Of a DNA stretch of 64,000 nt, positions 55,601-64,000 are shown one piece after another. The notes under the pieces were generated by a model. That model was not told the origin of the DNA, made no database searches, and saw only the letters and a program-made list of their open reading frames with translations. The DNA is from Phytophthora colocasiae. Lineage: Eukaryota > Oomycota > Peronosporomycetes > Peronosporales > Peronosporaceae. The DNA lies in NCBI GenBank assembly GCA_018806915.1, contig JAGKQI010000062.1, positions 186,001-250,000 on the forward strand. Reading direction: 5' to 3'. A program made the position numbers and the translations under genes. Each line of letters begins with the position of its first letter. The first letter of the stretch is position 1.

Positions 55601-55824
55601 CTGCCGTTCGCGAACGGCGGACCGTCGTGCAGCACGAACAGCGGCCGGCTCGTGTCCTGAACCTGTTCAGCGTACGCTGCAGACACACAGCGCGCGTGCA
55701 ACTGCGGCTCACGCGCCGCCGCATTGGCGCGCATGGGGAAGCGCGTGGCTGGCAGGTTCAGCGTCTGGCGCATGGCGGCGGCCAGCACCTTGGCGTCCGT
55801 CGATCCCGGCATGATGCGGTTCAC
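52669..55824 (-). CDS. Isoleucyl-tRNA synthetase, mitochondrial type
   Basis: An intact 1051-residue class I synthetase that charges tRNA-Ile. Motifs are HDGPPFANGSLHMGH (the HIGH signature as HMGH), the GWDCHGLPIE region, an editing domain (WTTTPWTIPSNQAL and GTGIVHTAPGHGQDDY), SKMSKSLGN (KMSKS), and a C-terminal zinc finger (CPRCW ... CLRC) characteristic of bacterial and mitochondrial IleRS. The N-terminal ~40 residues are rich in Arg, Ala and Met (MRQTLNLPATRFPMRANAAA), fitting a mitochondrial presequence. A Lys/Pro-rich insertion (about 25 residues) lies after KMSKS. The 5' end is divergent to the PH-domain gene with only ~160 bases between. Confidence 0.96.
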   Translation of the reverse strand: MNRIMPGSTDAKVLAAAMRQTLNLPATRFPMRANAAAREPQLHARCVSAAYAEQVQDTSRPLFVLHDGPPFANGSLHMGHFLNKTLKDIINRYQLLRGRRVEYVPGWDCHGLPIEHKALSLLKLEANELSPAQVRALSRQLARKAVQEQQKDFARWGVLADWSGAEDSVYLTMNPSYEARQYDILKKMVHDGLIFRGFKPVYWSPSSRTALAEAELEYQDDHVSQAAYVQFHFASTGNNAGEAAQKLKKYGEKLAAVIWTTTPWTIPSNQALCVNAELDYVVVRPRNATSEKCYLIANALQESFAAVLKGDAEEEMELEVLDTFKGSDLEGAHFTHPLISREAVVLVGEHVTTDAGTGIVHTAPGHGQDDYFAWMAHHSKPGEHPDIICPVDADGCFTAEAGQELEGLCVLDKGNEAVVDLLKSSGNLLSISEYHHRYPYDWRTKKPVILRATAQWFAQLDALHARGKSVLEESVQMVPPSARRRLEATLSSRHEWCISRQRAWGLPIPVFYHKTTGEPLITEESIEYLQSIVKTYSVEGKNGEVEREGADCWWDLSVQELLPESLKNQADQYEKGMDTLDVWFDSGSSWHTVLPGFLEPNEEGQVRADVYLEGSDQHRGWFQSSLLTSLAMQGTAPYKNVITHGFTLDERGSKMSKSLGNTIVPNDFINGCTMPVPVPEKTSKKAKKNSNKPEKAPKVKQMKVPAYGADVLRFWVATTDYTGDVSIGPAVVGKASDGLRKVRNTARFLLGNLKDFDPADHAVPHDKMELSLDRYMLHELNALAQSVTTAYDAFAFNRAQHALSHFISTDLSAFYMEATKDRLYCDASDSHARRSAQTVLWLSLQALTRALAPVIPHTAEDIRLHWVSQLQGDIPLEDVPGSVFLEQGWMPSADEWKNEALARDWTAIRQLRFETNRVVEQMRQAGRVGSQLECNVYVVTSESDARVAELVANTSELADVLLCSRVQIVTSETEIESAEQFKATCQLPMGPNDAPMDVKLVLTPAKGHKCPRCWKYAPEVDVDETQLCLRCSQATDLRSVTDLAKKLVEDA

Positions 55825-55983
55825 GATTGATAGCCTCTCGTTACAGTGAATATTCGGATTCTAACAATCAATATTATGGTTATTTTATAGTTATCAGATT
55901 GAACATCCTTTCACTATTTAAAAGAAGAAATTCCTGTGAGATATAATCATACAATCTTTTCTTCACAATTGACAAGAAAAATC
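55825..55983. promoter_or_regulatory. Short divergent promoter region between IleRS and PH-domain genes
   Basis: Only 159 bases separate two divergently transcribed start codons, so both promoters must lie here (unless they overlap the genes). The region is AT-rich (ATCAATATTATGGTTATTTT). A CTTCACAATT element near 55960 resembles part of the oomycete initiator on the plus strand. Confidence 0.5.
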
Positions 55984-57639
55984 ATGGCGGCGGAAGACGC
56001 CGTGGCACAGCTCCTGTGCGTGCATCTAGGGCTGCTGGACGAGAACGAACTGCACGAGGACGCTGTGCGTGACTTCCGAGACCTTTATCGCCTCCCGTTG
56101 CGCTCATTCGCGGACAAATGCGCGCTGTTATCGGCTGCGGAAGCCTCAGGATGTTCTGCTGTGATTCTGGACGTGCTGCTGTTCGTGTCCGAGACGATGG
56201 CGCCCGCGTTATTCCGCAAGCAATTGGCTGCTTTGCCGCAGTCTCTAAGTCAGTGGGTGCACTATTTAGTGGAGCAGTGTATGGTCACGAACGAGACGGT
56301 GTCATTAAGCGCTCTCCGTGGTCTCTTGGACCTGTACGCGGCCACACAAAGATACCGGGAACTGGCTGCGATGCTGCTGTCTCTGGTCTTTTATGACCGG
56401 GACCTTAACAGATCACTAAGAGTTACCGACGACGTGATGGACATCGCTAAACTTTATCGTCATCGTTTCCCAGTGTGGATTTTAAATCTCCTTCATGAAT
56501 ATGTGACGTTGTCGAAGCTGCAGCTTAAAACGGAGGAGGAAGACGCTAATACAGCCCCGGAGGTCTGTATTGCAACTGGTAATCTGGACAAAAGATCGAG
56601 AGGAGTAGGCAATCTCCAGGCCAACTGGAGGATGAGATACGTGCAGCTAACGGAGAAGGAGATCGTGTACTTTAAACACGAAGAAGCCAAGTTGGAGAAG
56701 TCCAGGAACCCGTTCCATGATAAAACAGGCAAAGGCAACAAGAAGGGGAGTCTACCACTGGCTAGAGGTATGCAAATTGAGCCTTTGGATTATCGTGGTA
56801 AGTTTTCTCTACGTCCGAATTGTATCAAGATCTGTGACGCTGCTGGAAATGAAGAGCTCATTCTGGACGCGTTCTCGCCCCAAGTGCAGCGTCAGTGGGT
56901 GGCAGCTATCACTGCTAATGTGAAGCGTCTGGAGCTGGATCCTCGCTGGCTGGCGTTCCCGAGGAGATGCGTCCACCGTATGACTGTGGGCGAGTTCCTG
57001 CGCTACTCCATGTTGTACCATGGAGACGTCAAGAAATCCCACACACGTCACAGCTCGTGCCAGCCTGGGCCTCTCCGTGAACAGTTCAACATTGACCCCA
57101 AGCGCTATCTCTTCTCGGCTCTTGTGACTTGTGCACTGGTACGAGACTGGAACACGATGGAGGCGTTGGTGCAGCCTCGAAGTGCCAAGTCGACGATTAT
57201 TTCGCTATTCCCAGGTGGAAACAGTGGGAGATTGGCTACTTCTTCGGCCCCAGCGTCGTCGTCAGCCTGGAGCTCGACACCAGCCCCCGCACCGTCTCGT
57301 TACTCGGTCTGGTCGAATAACACGGACTCTGCGCCATCTCCCAGTCGTCCAGCTACTGCCTCGAATGCCACTGCTCCTCCCCCTGCCTCTACTGGCAACA
57401 GCTCCGTTCAAGGGATGGTTGACGCCAGTGCAATCGGATATGGAGCCATTCTTGATATTGCTGAGCAACGGAATGCCCCTCCTAACTTGTTGATGGTGCT
57501 GGAGTCTCTGCATGAGAAGAACGATTCCAAGCGTGGAGGATGGAGTTGTCGACGTGATGCAGATGCCAACGACGCCGCGTCGATGAAAATTACGATTGCG
57601 ATCCCGGAAAGCGTGCGTGCCGACACGAACTGGGAGTAA
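55984..57639 (+). CDS. Pleckstrin-homology domain protein
   Basis: A 551-residue intact ORF starting at ATG 55984. Residues 1-190 form a helical region (LLCVHLGLLDENELHEDAV and following) with no clear family. A PH domain spans about residues 195-318, from GNLDKRSRGVGNLQANWRMRYVQL to the C-terminal helix QVQRQWVAAITANVKRLEL, with a Lys/Gly-rich loop (HDKTGKGNKKGS) suited to phosphoinositide binding. Next comes a region with YLFSALVTCALVRDWNTMEAL, a Ser/Pro/Ala-rich linker (420-485) and a short conserved-looking end. It probably acts at membranes in trafficking or signalling. Confidence 0.88.
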   Translation: MAAEDAVAQLLCVHLGLLDENELHEDAVRDFRDLYRLPLRSFADKCALLSAAEASGCSAVILDVLLFVSETMAPALFRKQLAALPQSLSQWVHYLVEQCMVTNETVSLSALRGLLDLYAATQRYRELAAMLLSLVFYDRDLNRSLRVTDDVMDIAKLYRHRFPVWILNLLHEYVTLSKLQLKTEEEDANTAPEVCIATGNLDKRSRGVGNLQANWRMRYVQLTEKEIVYFKHEEAKLEKSRNPFHDKTGKGNKKGSLPLARGMQIEPLDYRGKFSLRPNCIKICDAAGNEELILDAFSPQVQRQWVAAITANVKRLELDPRWLAFPRRCVHRMTVGEFLRYSMLYHGDVKKSHTRHSSCQPGPLREQFNIDPKRYLFSALVTCALVRDWNTMEALVQPRSAKSTIISLFPGGNSGRLATSSAPASSSAWSSTPAPAPSRYSVWSNNTDSAPSPSRPATASNATAPPPASTGNSSVQGMVDASAIGYGAILDIAEQRNAPPNLLMVLESLHEKNDSKRGGWSCRRDADANDAASMKITIAIPESVRADTNWE

Positions 57640-57739
57640 GGAGGCTGTAAAGTGTGTACATACTGGGTTCGTGGCAATTTCTACCAAGGAACATTCAATT
57701 AAAACTGACATCGAAAGCCATTTGATTCCTAGGGACTAT

Positions 57740-59189
57740 CACTACTCCTTAATGACTTGAACGGCGAACGATATTTGTATGCGTGGCTGTTTCCGGTGGA
57801 TGCTAACGAAACCCTCATGCCGAGCGACTGAAGGCGATATATTACTAAGCGACGGAGCACTGGCTGAATGGCTGGGACTTTTCACATATACGACAACGGA
57901 TGCTGCAGTGGTAGAAATACTGAAGCGCCAAGAACTTAACGTCCCATCTGCCAACAGCAAGGATAACTGAGTGGTAAGATGGTGGCGCTAGTGATCGACG
58001 AGGCGAGGAACCTCTTCAATAAGCCTCTGGGTGGATTTGATCATTTCCGCATGCTACGGAAAGCTCTGATTTTGGCAAACAGTGCTATCGCCCGCGAGGA
58101 GCGCATTGTTGGCGTCATGATCGATACGAATTCTCGGATTGTGGACCTATCGCCACCCGTTGAAGTAGACCCGTCTACTCGGGGTCAGGAGGATGCTTGG
58201 AGCTTTTTATTATTTCCACCGCTTGTGCTAACGCGAACCATGGACGCCAATTGGCGGCAGTACTGCCGAGATGAACTTGAAGAACGCAATCGGTTGAGAC
58301 CTTCCGAAACATCAGCTTCCGCCGGCTTAACCAGTGTTCACAGCAATGGAAAGGTGAACAGGGTTTCAATGGACGACCAGCTTGCTGTATACAAGCCTTT
58401 TGTGGTAGGAGACGATCGTGCTGCTTGGGACGTGTTGAAGCGCATGGGGCGTCCACTATGGCACGGCACTATTCAAGGATTGCCAGGAAACAAAGCGACT
58501 GTGATTTCCCTCGCTGCCAGGAAGCTGATGCTGGGGGCGAACCCTAAAGATGAAAAGAGCTACACCAACAAAACAATGTTTGGTGTTGCATCGATGCTGT
58601 GTCGACTTGGTGTGCGTCTATTCTCCAACTCGGCCTTGGCGTCTCGGCTCGTAGCGGATTTTATGTCGATTCTGGCCTATGTCAATTACACGCGAGACCG
58701 GTTAATTAACAGCTACGACTCGGCCCTAGGGCGTAGGGCTGCAGGTGTGTTTCCACGGGGCCAATATGGCGCGGATCTGATAATTCCGATTTTTAAGAAA
58801 AAGACAGAGGGAGGCAGAACAAAATGGCGCGCAAACCGGAGCGTCAATCGGAGTGCCACGAGGACAAGATGTACTACACGTTGTGTTTTCGGTCAGTAAC
58901 CACTGCTTCTTTTCCGTTCCTAGACGAGAAAGTGGCGAAGAGGTTAGTAAATATTGTGACACCGGAATGGTCGGCGAGGACTTTAGTGGACGGTGATCTG
59001 AAGGAGCGCGATGCTGACGGGCGCATTGAAAAGTTGGCGATGGCGATGCCGAGAGCTGAACTCGAAGATATGGCGTTGGATGGCATGCAAGTATTGGCTT
59101 ACGCACCGGGATGCGGTGATCGTGCAGAACCGGTGTGGAAAGAAGCTTTAGAAGTGGCCCCCAGGAAGCGCACTGCAGACGCTAACTAG
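57740..59189 (+). pseudogene. P-loop NTPase family, copy 1 (5' truncated, frameshifted)
   Basis: This starts mid-gene (RYLYAWLFPVDANETL) with a one-base loss near 57815 and a stop after NVPSANSKDN at 57968. The longest piece (57979-58899) has a Walker B-like MVALVIDEARNLFNK, then FDHFRMLRKALILANSAI, VGVMIDTNSRI and a C-terminal part (SMDDQLAVYKPFVVGDDRAA). The final section (58824-59189; YYTLCFRSVTTASFPFLDEK) is in another frame. The Walker A (SSGFGKSR) is present only in copy 3. It may belong to the Crinkler-associated NTPases of oomycetes, but I saw no Crinkler N-terminal signature, so the identity is tentative. Confidence 0.6.
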
Positions 59190-59381
59190 ATGAAAAAACA
59201 GCTCAGTCGTCTAACAAACGTCGACGCAACTGATTTGGCTCACCACTCGAGGAACAAAGTCTTCAACTCGCATGTCAAACAGCTTCAACAGGACTATTCT
59301 AACTCGTCAGTGATGAAATGAGTCGAAACTTGCCAGCAATCGCATTGTGGATCCGGTTCATCAGTTCCAGGTTTTATCATT

Positions 59382-60388
59382 TCAAAACTGTAAACTCCAA
59401 ACGTTTACACTTCTTGATTCTCCTACAACACCTTTGTGTGCGATCTGCATGATGTATTGAAAAGCCACGTCGGAGTGCTCGATAGACTCAACCAAAGACG
59501 CAGCGAGCAGCCGTAGCACCTTCAGAAGCTGGTCTTCATCTGGCTTTTCTTCCACATCTACATGGCCCTCGAAACAACAATAAACATATTTCGTCTCCAA
59601 AGCGAGTGCTTTCTCGTCAAGGTCGTCTTCACGTTTAGATGGGGCTGGAGATAGTAGTGCAGCTGCATTGAACGCCCAGAGAGGTGTGCAAAACGTCCAA
59701 GTGACGGCAATCTACCGCAGCATTCGCCCCCCCCCCTCCTGTTGGGCACTTGATTAAGCTAGTAAAGTCGCAGATTCCTCCATACTAACAGCTCGTGCGT
59801 GCCAGTGCGCCGTTCGACAATCGATGTTCAAATATCCGTCCTTGCAATGCGTAACCTGCGCATTCGGTAACCCCTTGTGTCAAACGGCTTCAACTGAAGC
59901 TTCAGGTCCTCGTTACGAGGTGCCACGGTTTCGATAGAGTGTTCAATAGTTGCAAATTACTCCGACTCATATTCAGAGGTCGAAGATATACGATTAATCC
60001 TTCCTTGCCTTCTTCATGGTGTGTATCAAGTGCCAGCAAGAACAAAACCGTCTCCACAGTAGCTGCCTTCAAGTCCAGATGCCGTTCAGTCAATCTCGTT
60101 CGAGACACACGAGTGCCAGGCCTCCAGCAGCTCTTCGAAACTTTTTCTCATCCACAGCATGTTTGGAACTTGTAGGAGCCACTTGATACTGGAAAACAGG
60201 GGTCAAAAACCTTCGCAGGTGATCTTGATGCACTGCCGTAGAAAAGAGCAAAGAGCGGAAGTGAACAGCGTCGTCGTCCAGAAGGTAGAAAGAAGAGCCT
60301 CGAGCTGCTTTCCGTCAAGCCCAGCACGCCCGATCCGCTGACCGTAGCTCTCAAACGACATCAATTGGCTTCTCGCGCTTTTTACCAC
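59382..60388 (-). pseudogene. Unrecognised minus-strand gene relic
   Basis: Several short minus-strand frames look protein-like: SYGQRIGRAGLDGKQLEALL at about 60350, AATVETVLFLLALDTHHEEG near 60050, and ALETKYVYCCFEGHVDVEEK then LRLLAASLVESIEHSDVAFQ near 59590-59450. They lie in order but in different frames, separated by stops. I cannot assign a family. The pieces could be exons, but the breaks do not all have clear GT-AG borders. Confidence 0.35.
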
Positions 60389-60670
60389 CGGCAGCGCGGT
60401 TCTTGGCAGTCACTTTTTCGTGTCCTGGTACGTTCGTTAAGCCTCTCAGCGCAATCTCCTGGAGTTCAGATCTCGGCAATCGCGCCAGACAGCATGTCTC
60501 CGTTACGATCGCGAGGTTCCAGGTCAATAGCCATGAGAGCCGTGGGCAGCCACGCAGACGCCACAAGACTGGCCAAACTCGCACACACGGCCTCGCTCAA
60601 GAAAGGGAACGCAGCACAGTTGATCGACCGAAAGCACAACGTAAACACCGTCTCCAAAGCCTCAGCTACG
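60351..60670 (-). pseudogene. P-loop NTPase family, copy 2 C-terminal fragment
   Basis: The minus strand encodes VFTLCFRSINCAAFPFLSEA and, in a neighbouring frame, LPRSELQEIALRGL, matching YYTLCFRSVTTASFPFLDEK and MPRAELEDMALDGM in copy 1. It is inverted relative to copy 1 and frameshifted. Confidence 0.55.
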
Positions 60671-60959
60671 ACTGCTACAACTCCCGAGAGTAAAGAAGCC
60701 TCAGCTACGACTGCTACAACTCCCGAGAGTACTGAGCACAAGTATGGCGTTGGTTGTTCGGCGTTGTGGCGGTGGCGGCTCTGGGTTTCGTGGCGGTGGT
60801 TGTGCCGGTCATCTTCATTGGACGTCGTATCTGGCGTCACTTCCGCGGCCACAACGATGGCTCTGCAACTGAAGGAACTCCTTTGCTTTAAGTGGACACC
60901 AACAGTAGCAATTGTATGGAGAGATTGCAGCACCAGAATTCAAAAAATGGATTTGACAT

Positions 60960-61281
60960 GTCGCGATGAACTTGAAGAACGCAACCTTCCGAAACATCGG
61001 CTTCCGCCGGCTTAACCAGTGTCCACAGCAATGGAAAGGTGAACAGGGTTTCAATGGACGACCAGCTTGCTGTATACAAGCCTTTTGTGGTAGGAGACGA
61101 TCGTGCTGCTTGGGACGTGTTGAAGCGCATGGGGCGTTCACTATGGTACGGCACTAATCAAATGTTGCCAGGAAACAAAGCGACTGTGATTTCCCTCGCT
61201 GCCAGGAAGCTGATGCTGGGGGCGAACCCTAAAGATGAAAAGAGCGCACTGTTTGCCGCTTTCCGTAGCGTGCGGAAATGA
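60960..61281 (+). pseudogene. P-loop NTPase family fragment in inverted arrangement
   Basis: This is nearly identical to 58260-58560 (VNRSVSMDDQL-type region, FVVGDDRAAWDVLKRMG, KATVISLAARKLMLGANPKD). At about 61240 it switches to the opposite strand of another family member: the minus strand from 61281 reads FDHFRTLRKAANSA, matching FDHFRMLRKALILANSA. The junction is an inverted fusion. Confidence 0.6.
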
Positions 61282-61287
61282 TCAAAT

Positions 61288-62914
61288 CAGAGGTCGCAAA
61301 CAGTTACCCGAGACCGCTTTCTAACCGTGTACCCGCGACCGCGGGTATCCACGGATATCCGAACGGATGATCGAAAATACTTTGGGCGGTTGCAGACATC
61401 CGAAATAAATCAACGGACAGTCACAGACATCCGAATACTTTGGGAGTTTTCTATTGGCATTCGAGAACCTCCCCCCTGCCGTCTTTTACTCGTGGGTTTC
61501 ACTACTTTCGCTGCTGCCGTGCCTCGCTGCTGTCGTACGGTCATGGACTCCTTCGTAATGCGGACACATCGTTCATCACGAACTGATGACGGCACAAGCA
61601 CTACAAATTCCAATCTGTCGGACGAGTCGTCGTTGGCTTATCAATCTCAGCAACTGCACTCCATTCGTGCTCTCACAACATTGACCGCGATTAAAGTGGC
61701 GATGAGTTGAAGTCGCAAAATAAAAAGCCCGTGTTGTCGTTGCTGGCAGATTCCTCTAGCACTAGGTCTAAGTGTTGGGATTTCTTTTCCTATGTTGTGG
61801 AGAAGAATTCAGGGGCTCGGTTTGTGGCTATGGAGACGACTTTCGTTGCGTGTAGAGGATGCTATCGAGTGTTTGCTTTTCAGAGTAAGAAGGGAACTTC
61901 AACTTTAAATAAACACGCAGAAACTTGCTCGAAGAATCTTGCCAATGCAAGCACCGGAACGATGAAGACCTTTATGGGTTTGACCAAGGCATCTACACCA
62001 GATAAACGACGCGTATATGAAGCCATCGCAGAGATGTGTTGCTCGGACTTACGACCTTTCAATTTGTGTGAAGGTGCTGGCTTTAAGAAGCTAGTTGACA
62101 TACTAATTGGAATTGGCATTAAGATGAAAACGCCTGTTGATGTGAATGACTTGCTGCCGGTTGGAAACACGATTAAAAAATACGTGGTTGGGAAAGCTAA
62201 CGTTACACGGGAGCAAGGCAAAATAACATTAACAAAGCATTTCGAAGATCGAGTTGGATGCGGTTTTACTACAGATCTTTGGACAGATACCACCAGAAAA
62301 GTTTCATTTCTTTCGGTGAGTACTGATATCTATGATGCACGAGGCAGCCGCCCATTTCGATGACGAACGTATGACTCGCATTACGCATCCCGCAAAGAAA
62401 AAGCCAAAGCGAACTCGTCATTTCCTCGATTCTGACGACTCTGATGACGAAAGCAAATTAGATTTTTTGAGTGAAACTCGGGAGCTTTCGGAGCTAAACC
62501 GCTATTATGGCTTGAGACTCAGCGCCACAGAAAAACAAAAGTTTAACATCCTTCAGTGGTGGAAACAAGCATCCTACCCTTCTGAAGACGATCTGTGCTT
62601 TGCATTCCTGCATCCAGCGCAATGTCGGAAAGTAATTTCTCCGACGCTGGAAATGTTTTTGGTAAAAAACGAACTACGCTCAACCCGTATATTCTAGACG
62701 ATGTTCTAGTGGCACGTTCAAACAAGTGACAGACTAATAAAAATATTATGCTGAATGAGCTATACTGCGCGGTTTAAACTACAATCATCCGTATTTTTTT
62801 CGGTCGGTTGCGGATATCCGAACGAGAATCTCGGGCGGTCATGGACGTCCGAAAGTCTGCTGAGAATTGTACAGACGGACACGGACGTCCGAAATTTCCA
62901 GCTTGCGACCTCTG
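61288..62914 (+). mobile_element. hAT element with perfect 8-bp target duplication
   Basis: The terminal repeats are CAGAGGTCGCAAAC and, at the other end, the inverted CAGAGGTCGCAAGC. GATCAAAT is duplicated at 61280-61287 and 62915-62922. Subterminal regions carry palindromic motifs GGATATCCGAA, GACATCCGAA and GGACGTCCGAA, three on each side. Length is 1627 bp. The insertion interrupts copy 3 of the P-loop NTPase family. Confidence 0.93.
61707..62729 (+). pseudogene. hAT transposase, internally deleted
   Basis: The first ORF (61707-62363) has a BED-type zinc finger (CRGCYRVF ... NKHAETC) and the start of the catalytic domain (GCGFTTDLWTDTTRKVSFLS). After a large deletion a second frame (62332-62697) gives the acidic linker and the start of the dimerisation domain (LSATEKQKFNILQWWKQASY). 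Its end (ESNFSDAGNVFGKKRTTLNP) is in a third frame, stopping at 62727-62729. The catalytic core is missing, so transposase from another copy would be needed. Confidence 0.85.
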
Positions 62915-62922
62915 GATCAAAT

Positions 62923-63798
62923 CCACCCGGAGGCTTATTGAAGAGGTTCCTCGCCTCGTCGATCACTAGCACCACCATCTTACCACTCGGGTTATCCTTG
63001 CTATTGGCAGATGGGACGTTATGTTCGTGGCGCTTCAGTATTTCTACCACTGCAGCATCCGTTGTCGTATCTGTGAAAAGTCCCAGCCATTCAACCCGAA
63101 CAGTGTCCCAGTGCTCCGTCGCGTAGTAATATATCGCCTTCAGTCGCTCGGCAATGAGGGTTTCGTTAGCATCCACCGAAAACAGCCACGCATACAGATT
63201 GGGAGTAGCCTCGGGATATCCCGTCGCCTTTTGGGAACGAATGCATGTGTACAGCACCTTCATGTTCAGATCCTTATCTGTGTCTGCCAAGACCGCAAGC
63301 TCCCGAAGCATCCGGCTCTTTCCAAAGCCAGAACTCTAGGCGATTGCCACGTACGGAGCCTTGAACGTATCAGGATTATATAGGCTGTAGCACCGCCGTA
63401 GATACTCAGCGAGCTTGATGTGAGCGTTACCATCGTACTCGATATATATTCGTGAACGCATCCTTGAGCTGCTTAAGTTCGTGTGGTGTCTGAACAGGGG
63501 TCGATGGCTTTATTGTGCCGTATTCTGTGAGGAGAGCTAATACCACCTTGGTTGCGATAGTGCTTCTGGCGGACTTCACTTCAGGGAATGGGTAGGTAGA
63601 GAGAACTTTCGTCCGTATAATACCCCGGAGTTCACCCTGAATGCCACTGTCTTGAAGGTTTGCCGCGCCACAGAAAGCTTCCAGGTCGTCCAGGGCAACA
63701 ATGTCCGCCTTGTCAAATGGTCCACACACAACAGCAGCATCCACAGGAGAGTTAGTAGGAGAAGAGAGACGCGCAACTTTCAGTGAATAACACACCTG
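62923..63798 (-). pseudogene. P-loop NTPase family, copy 3 with Walker A, split by hAT
   Basis: A 5' splice acceptor-like CTTTCCTTACAG (about 63810-63799, minus) precedes the exon. It reads VARLSSPTNSPVDAAVV, then after a frameshift near 63440 IEYDGNAHIKLAEYLRRCYS, APYVAIA, a TAG at 63338-63336, and the Walker A region SSGFGKSRMLRELAVLADT. It continues with YAWLFSVDANETLIAERLKA and the Walker B region MVVLVIDEARNLFNKPPGGFD, where the hAT element starts. Without the stop and shift it would be the most complete family member here. Confidence 0.65.
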
Positions 63799-63810
63799 TA
63801 AGGAAAGAAG

Positions 63811-64000
63811 AGGGGAGTTGATCCATCGCTACATCCATCTGCTTGTTATTTTCTTTTAGTTATTTATTTGCTCATTCCTTATCAATGTGATTGGCTAAAA
63901 CTATTGGGATGAAGTTCAGCAGAAATTCATTTCTGCAGTACAGAATTTCTGGTAAATAAGAAACAAGTCGTGGGGAAATGGAGCTCCCTCCTGCGTTAGT
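63811..64000. other. End of window, no gene recognised
   Basis: AT-rich sequence upstream of the P-loop exon on the minus strand. It may hold an intron or the promoter of that gene. A short hairpin-like stretch AGAAATTCATTTCTGCAGTA occurs near 63920. Confidence 0.3.

Overview
The window reads as a gene-sparse, transposon-rich stretch of an oomycete genome, almost certainly a Phytophthora-type plant pathogen. The evidence is two RXLR-dEER effector genes, two elicitin-family genes with GPI-type tails, relics of the oomycete-type bZIP family, an initiator-like promoter ahead of an elicitin, and several oomycete transposon families (chromodomain Gypsy, Copia, piggyBac-like, MULE with a Ulp1 protease, Harbinger, hAT). 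The species cannot be named from this sequence.

Layout. 1-9.1 kb: the 3' part of a GGATCC-saturated chromodomain Gypsy element (RT/RNase H, integrase, chromodomain), a large antisense coiled-coil ORF, GATCC tandem repeats and a gag-leader-like fragment. 9.1-39 kb: a tandem family of secreted alpha/beta-hydrolase-like genes (five members, all on +), interspersed with transposons. Two members are intact (23155-24705 and 27455-29026), one is a 3' fragment next to a piggyBac-like end, one is split by a complete piggyBac-like element at TTAA, and one is split three codons before its stop by a retroposon with an 18-bp target duplication that itself carries a MITE. Between them lie a MULE encoding transposase and Ulp1 protease, an AAA ATPase pseudogene, a Copia fragment and two elicitin genes. 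One elicitin is split by an internally deleted hAT element. The other has a complete Harbinger element inserted exactly at its stop codon. 39-47.7 kb: a TA-flanked MITE, a bZIP-family pseudogene, and an ankyrin-repeat gene split by a complete Gypsy element with nearly identical 239-bp LTRs and a 5-bp duplication. 48-52.6 kb: a partly decayed tandem duplication of [small unknown gene, rhodanese, RXLR effector]. 52.7-57.6 kb: the only ordinary housekeeping block, a mitochondrial-type isoleucyl-tRNA synthetase divergent from a PH-domain protein gene. 57.7-64 kb: broken and inverted copies of a P-loop NTPase family, one split by a hAT element with a perfect 8-bp duplication.

The main theme is host genes captured in a recently interrupted state. 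At least five insertions can be resolved to the base by their target-site duplications, and in three of them (piggyBac-like in a hydrolase, retroposon in a hydrolase, Gypsy in the ankyrin gene) the host reading frame is preserved exactly on both sides. Transposon reading frames, in contrast, are nearly all broken by frameshifts. No rRNA, tRNA gene or CRISPR array was recognised.
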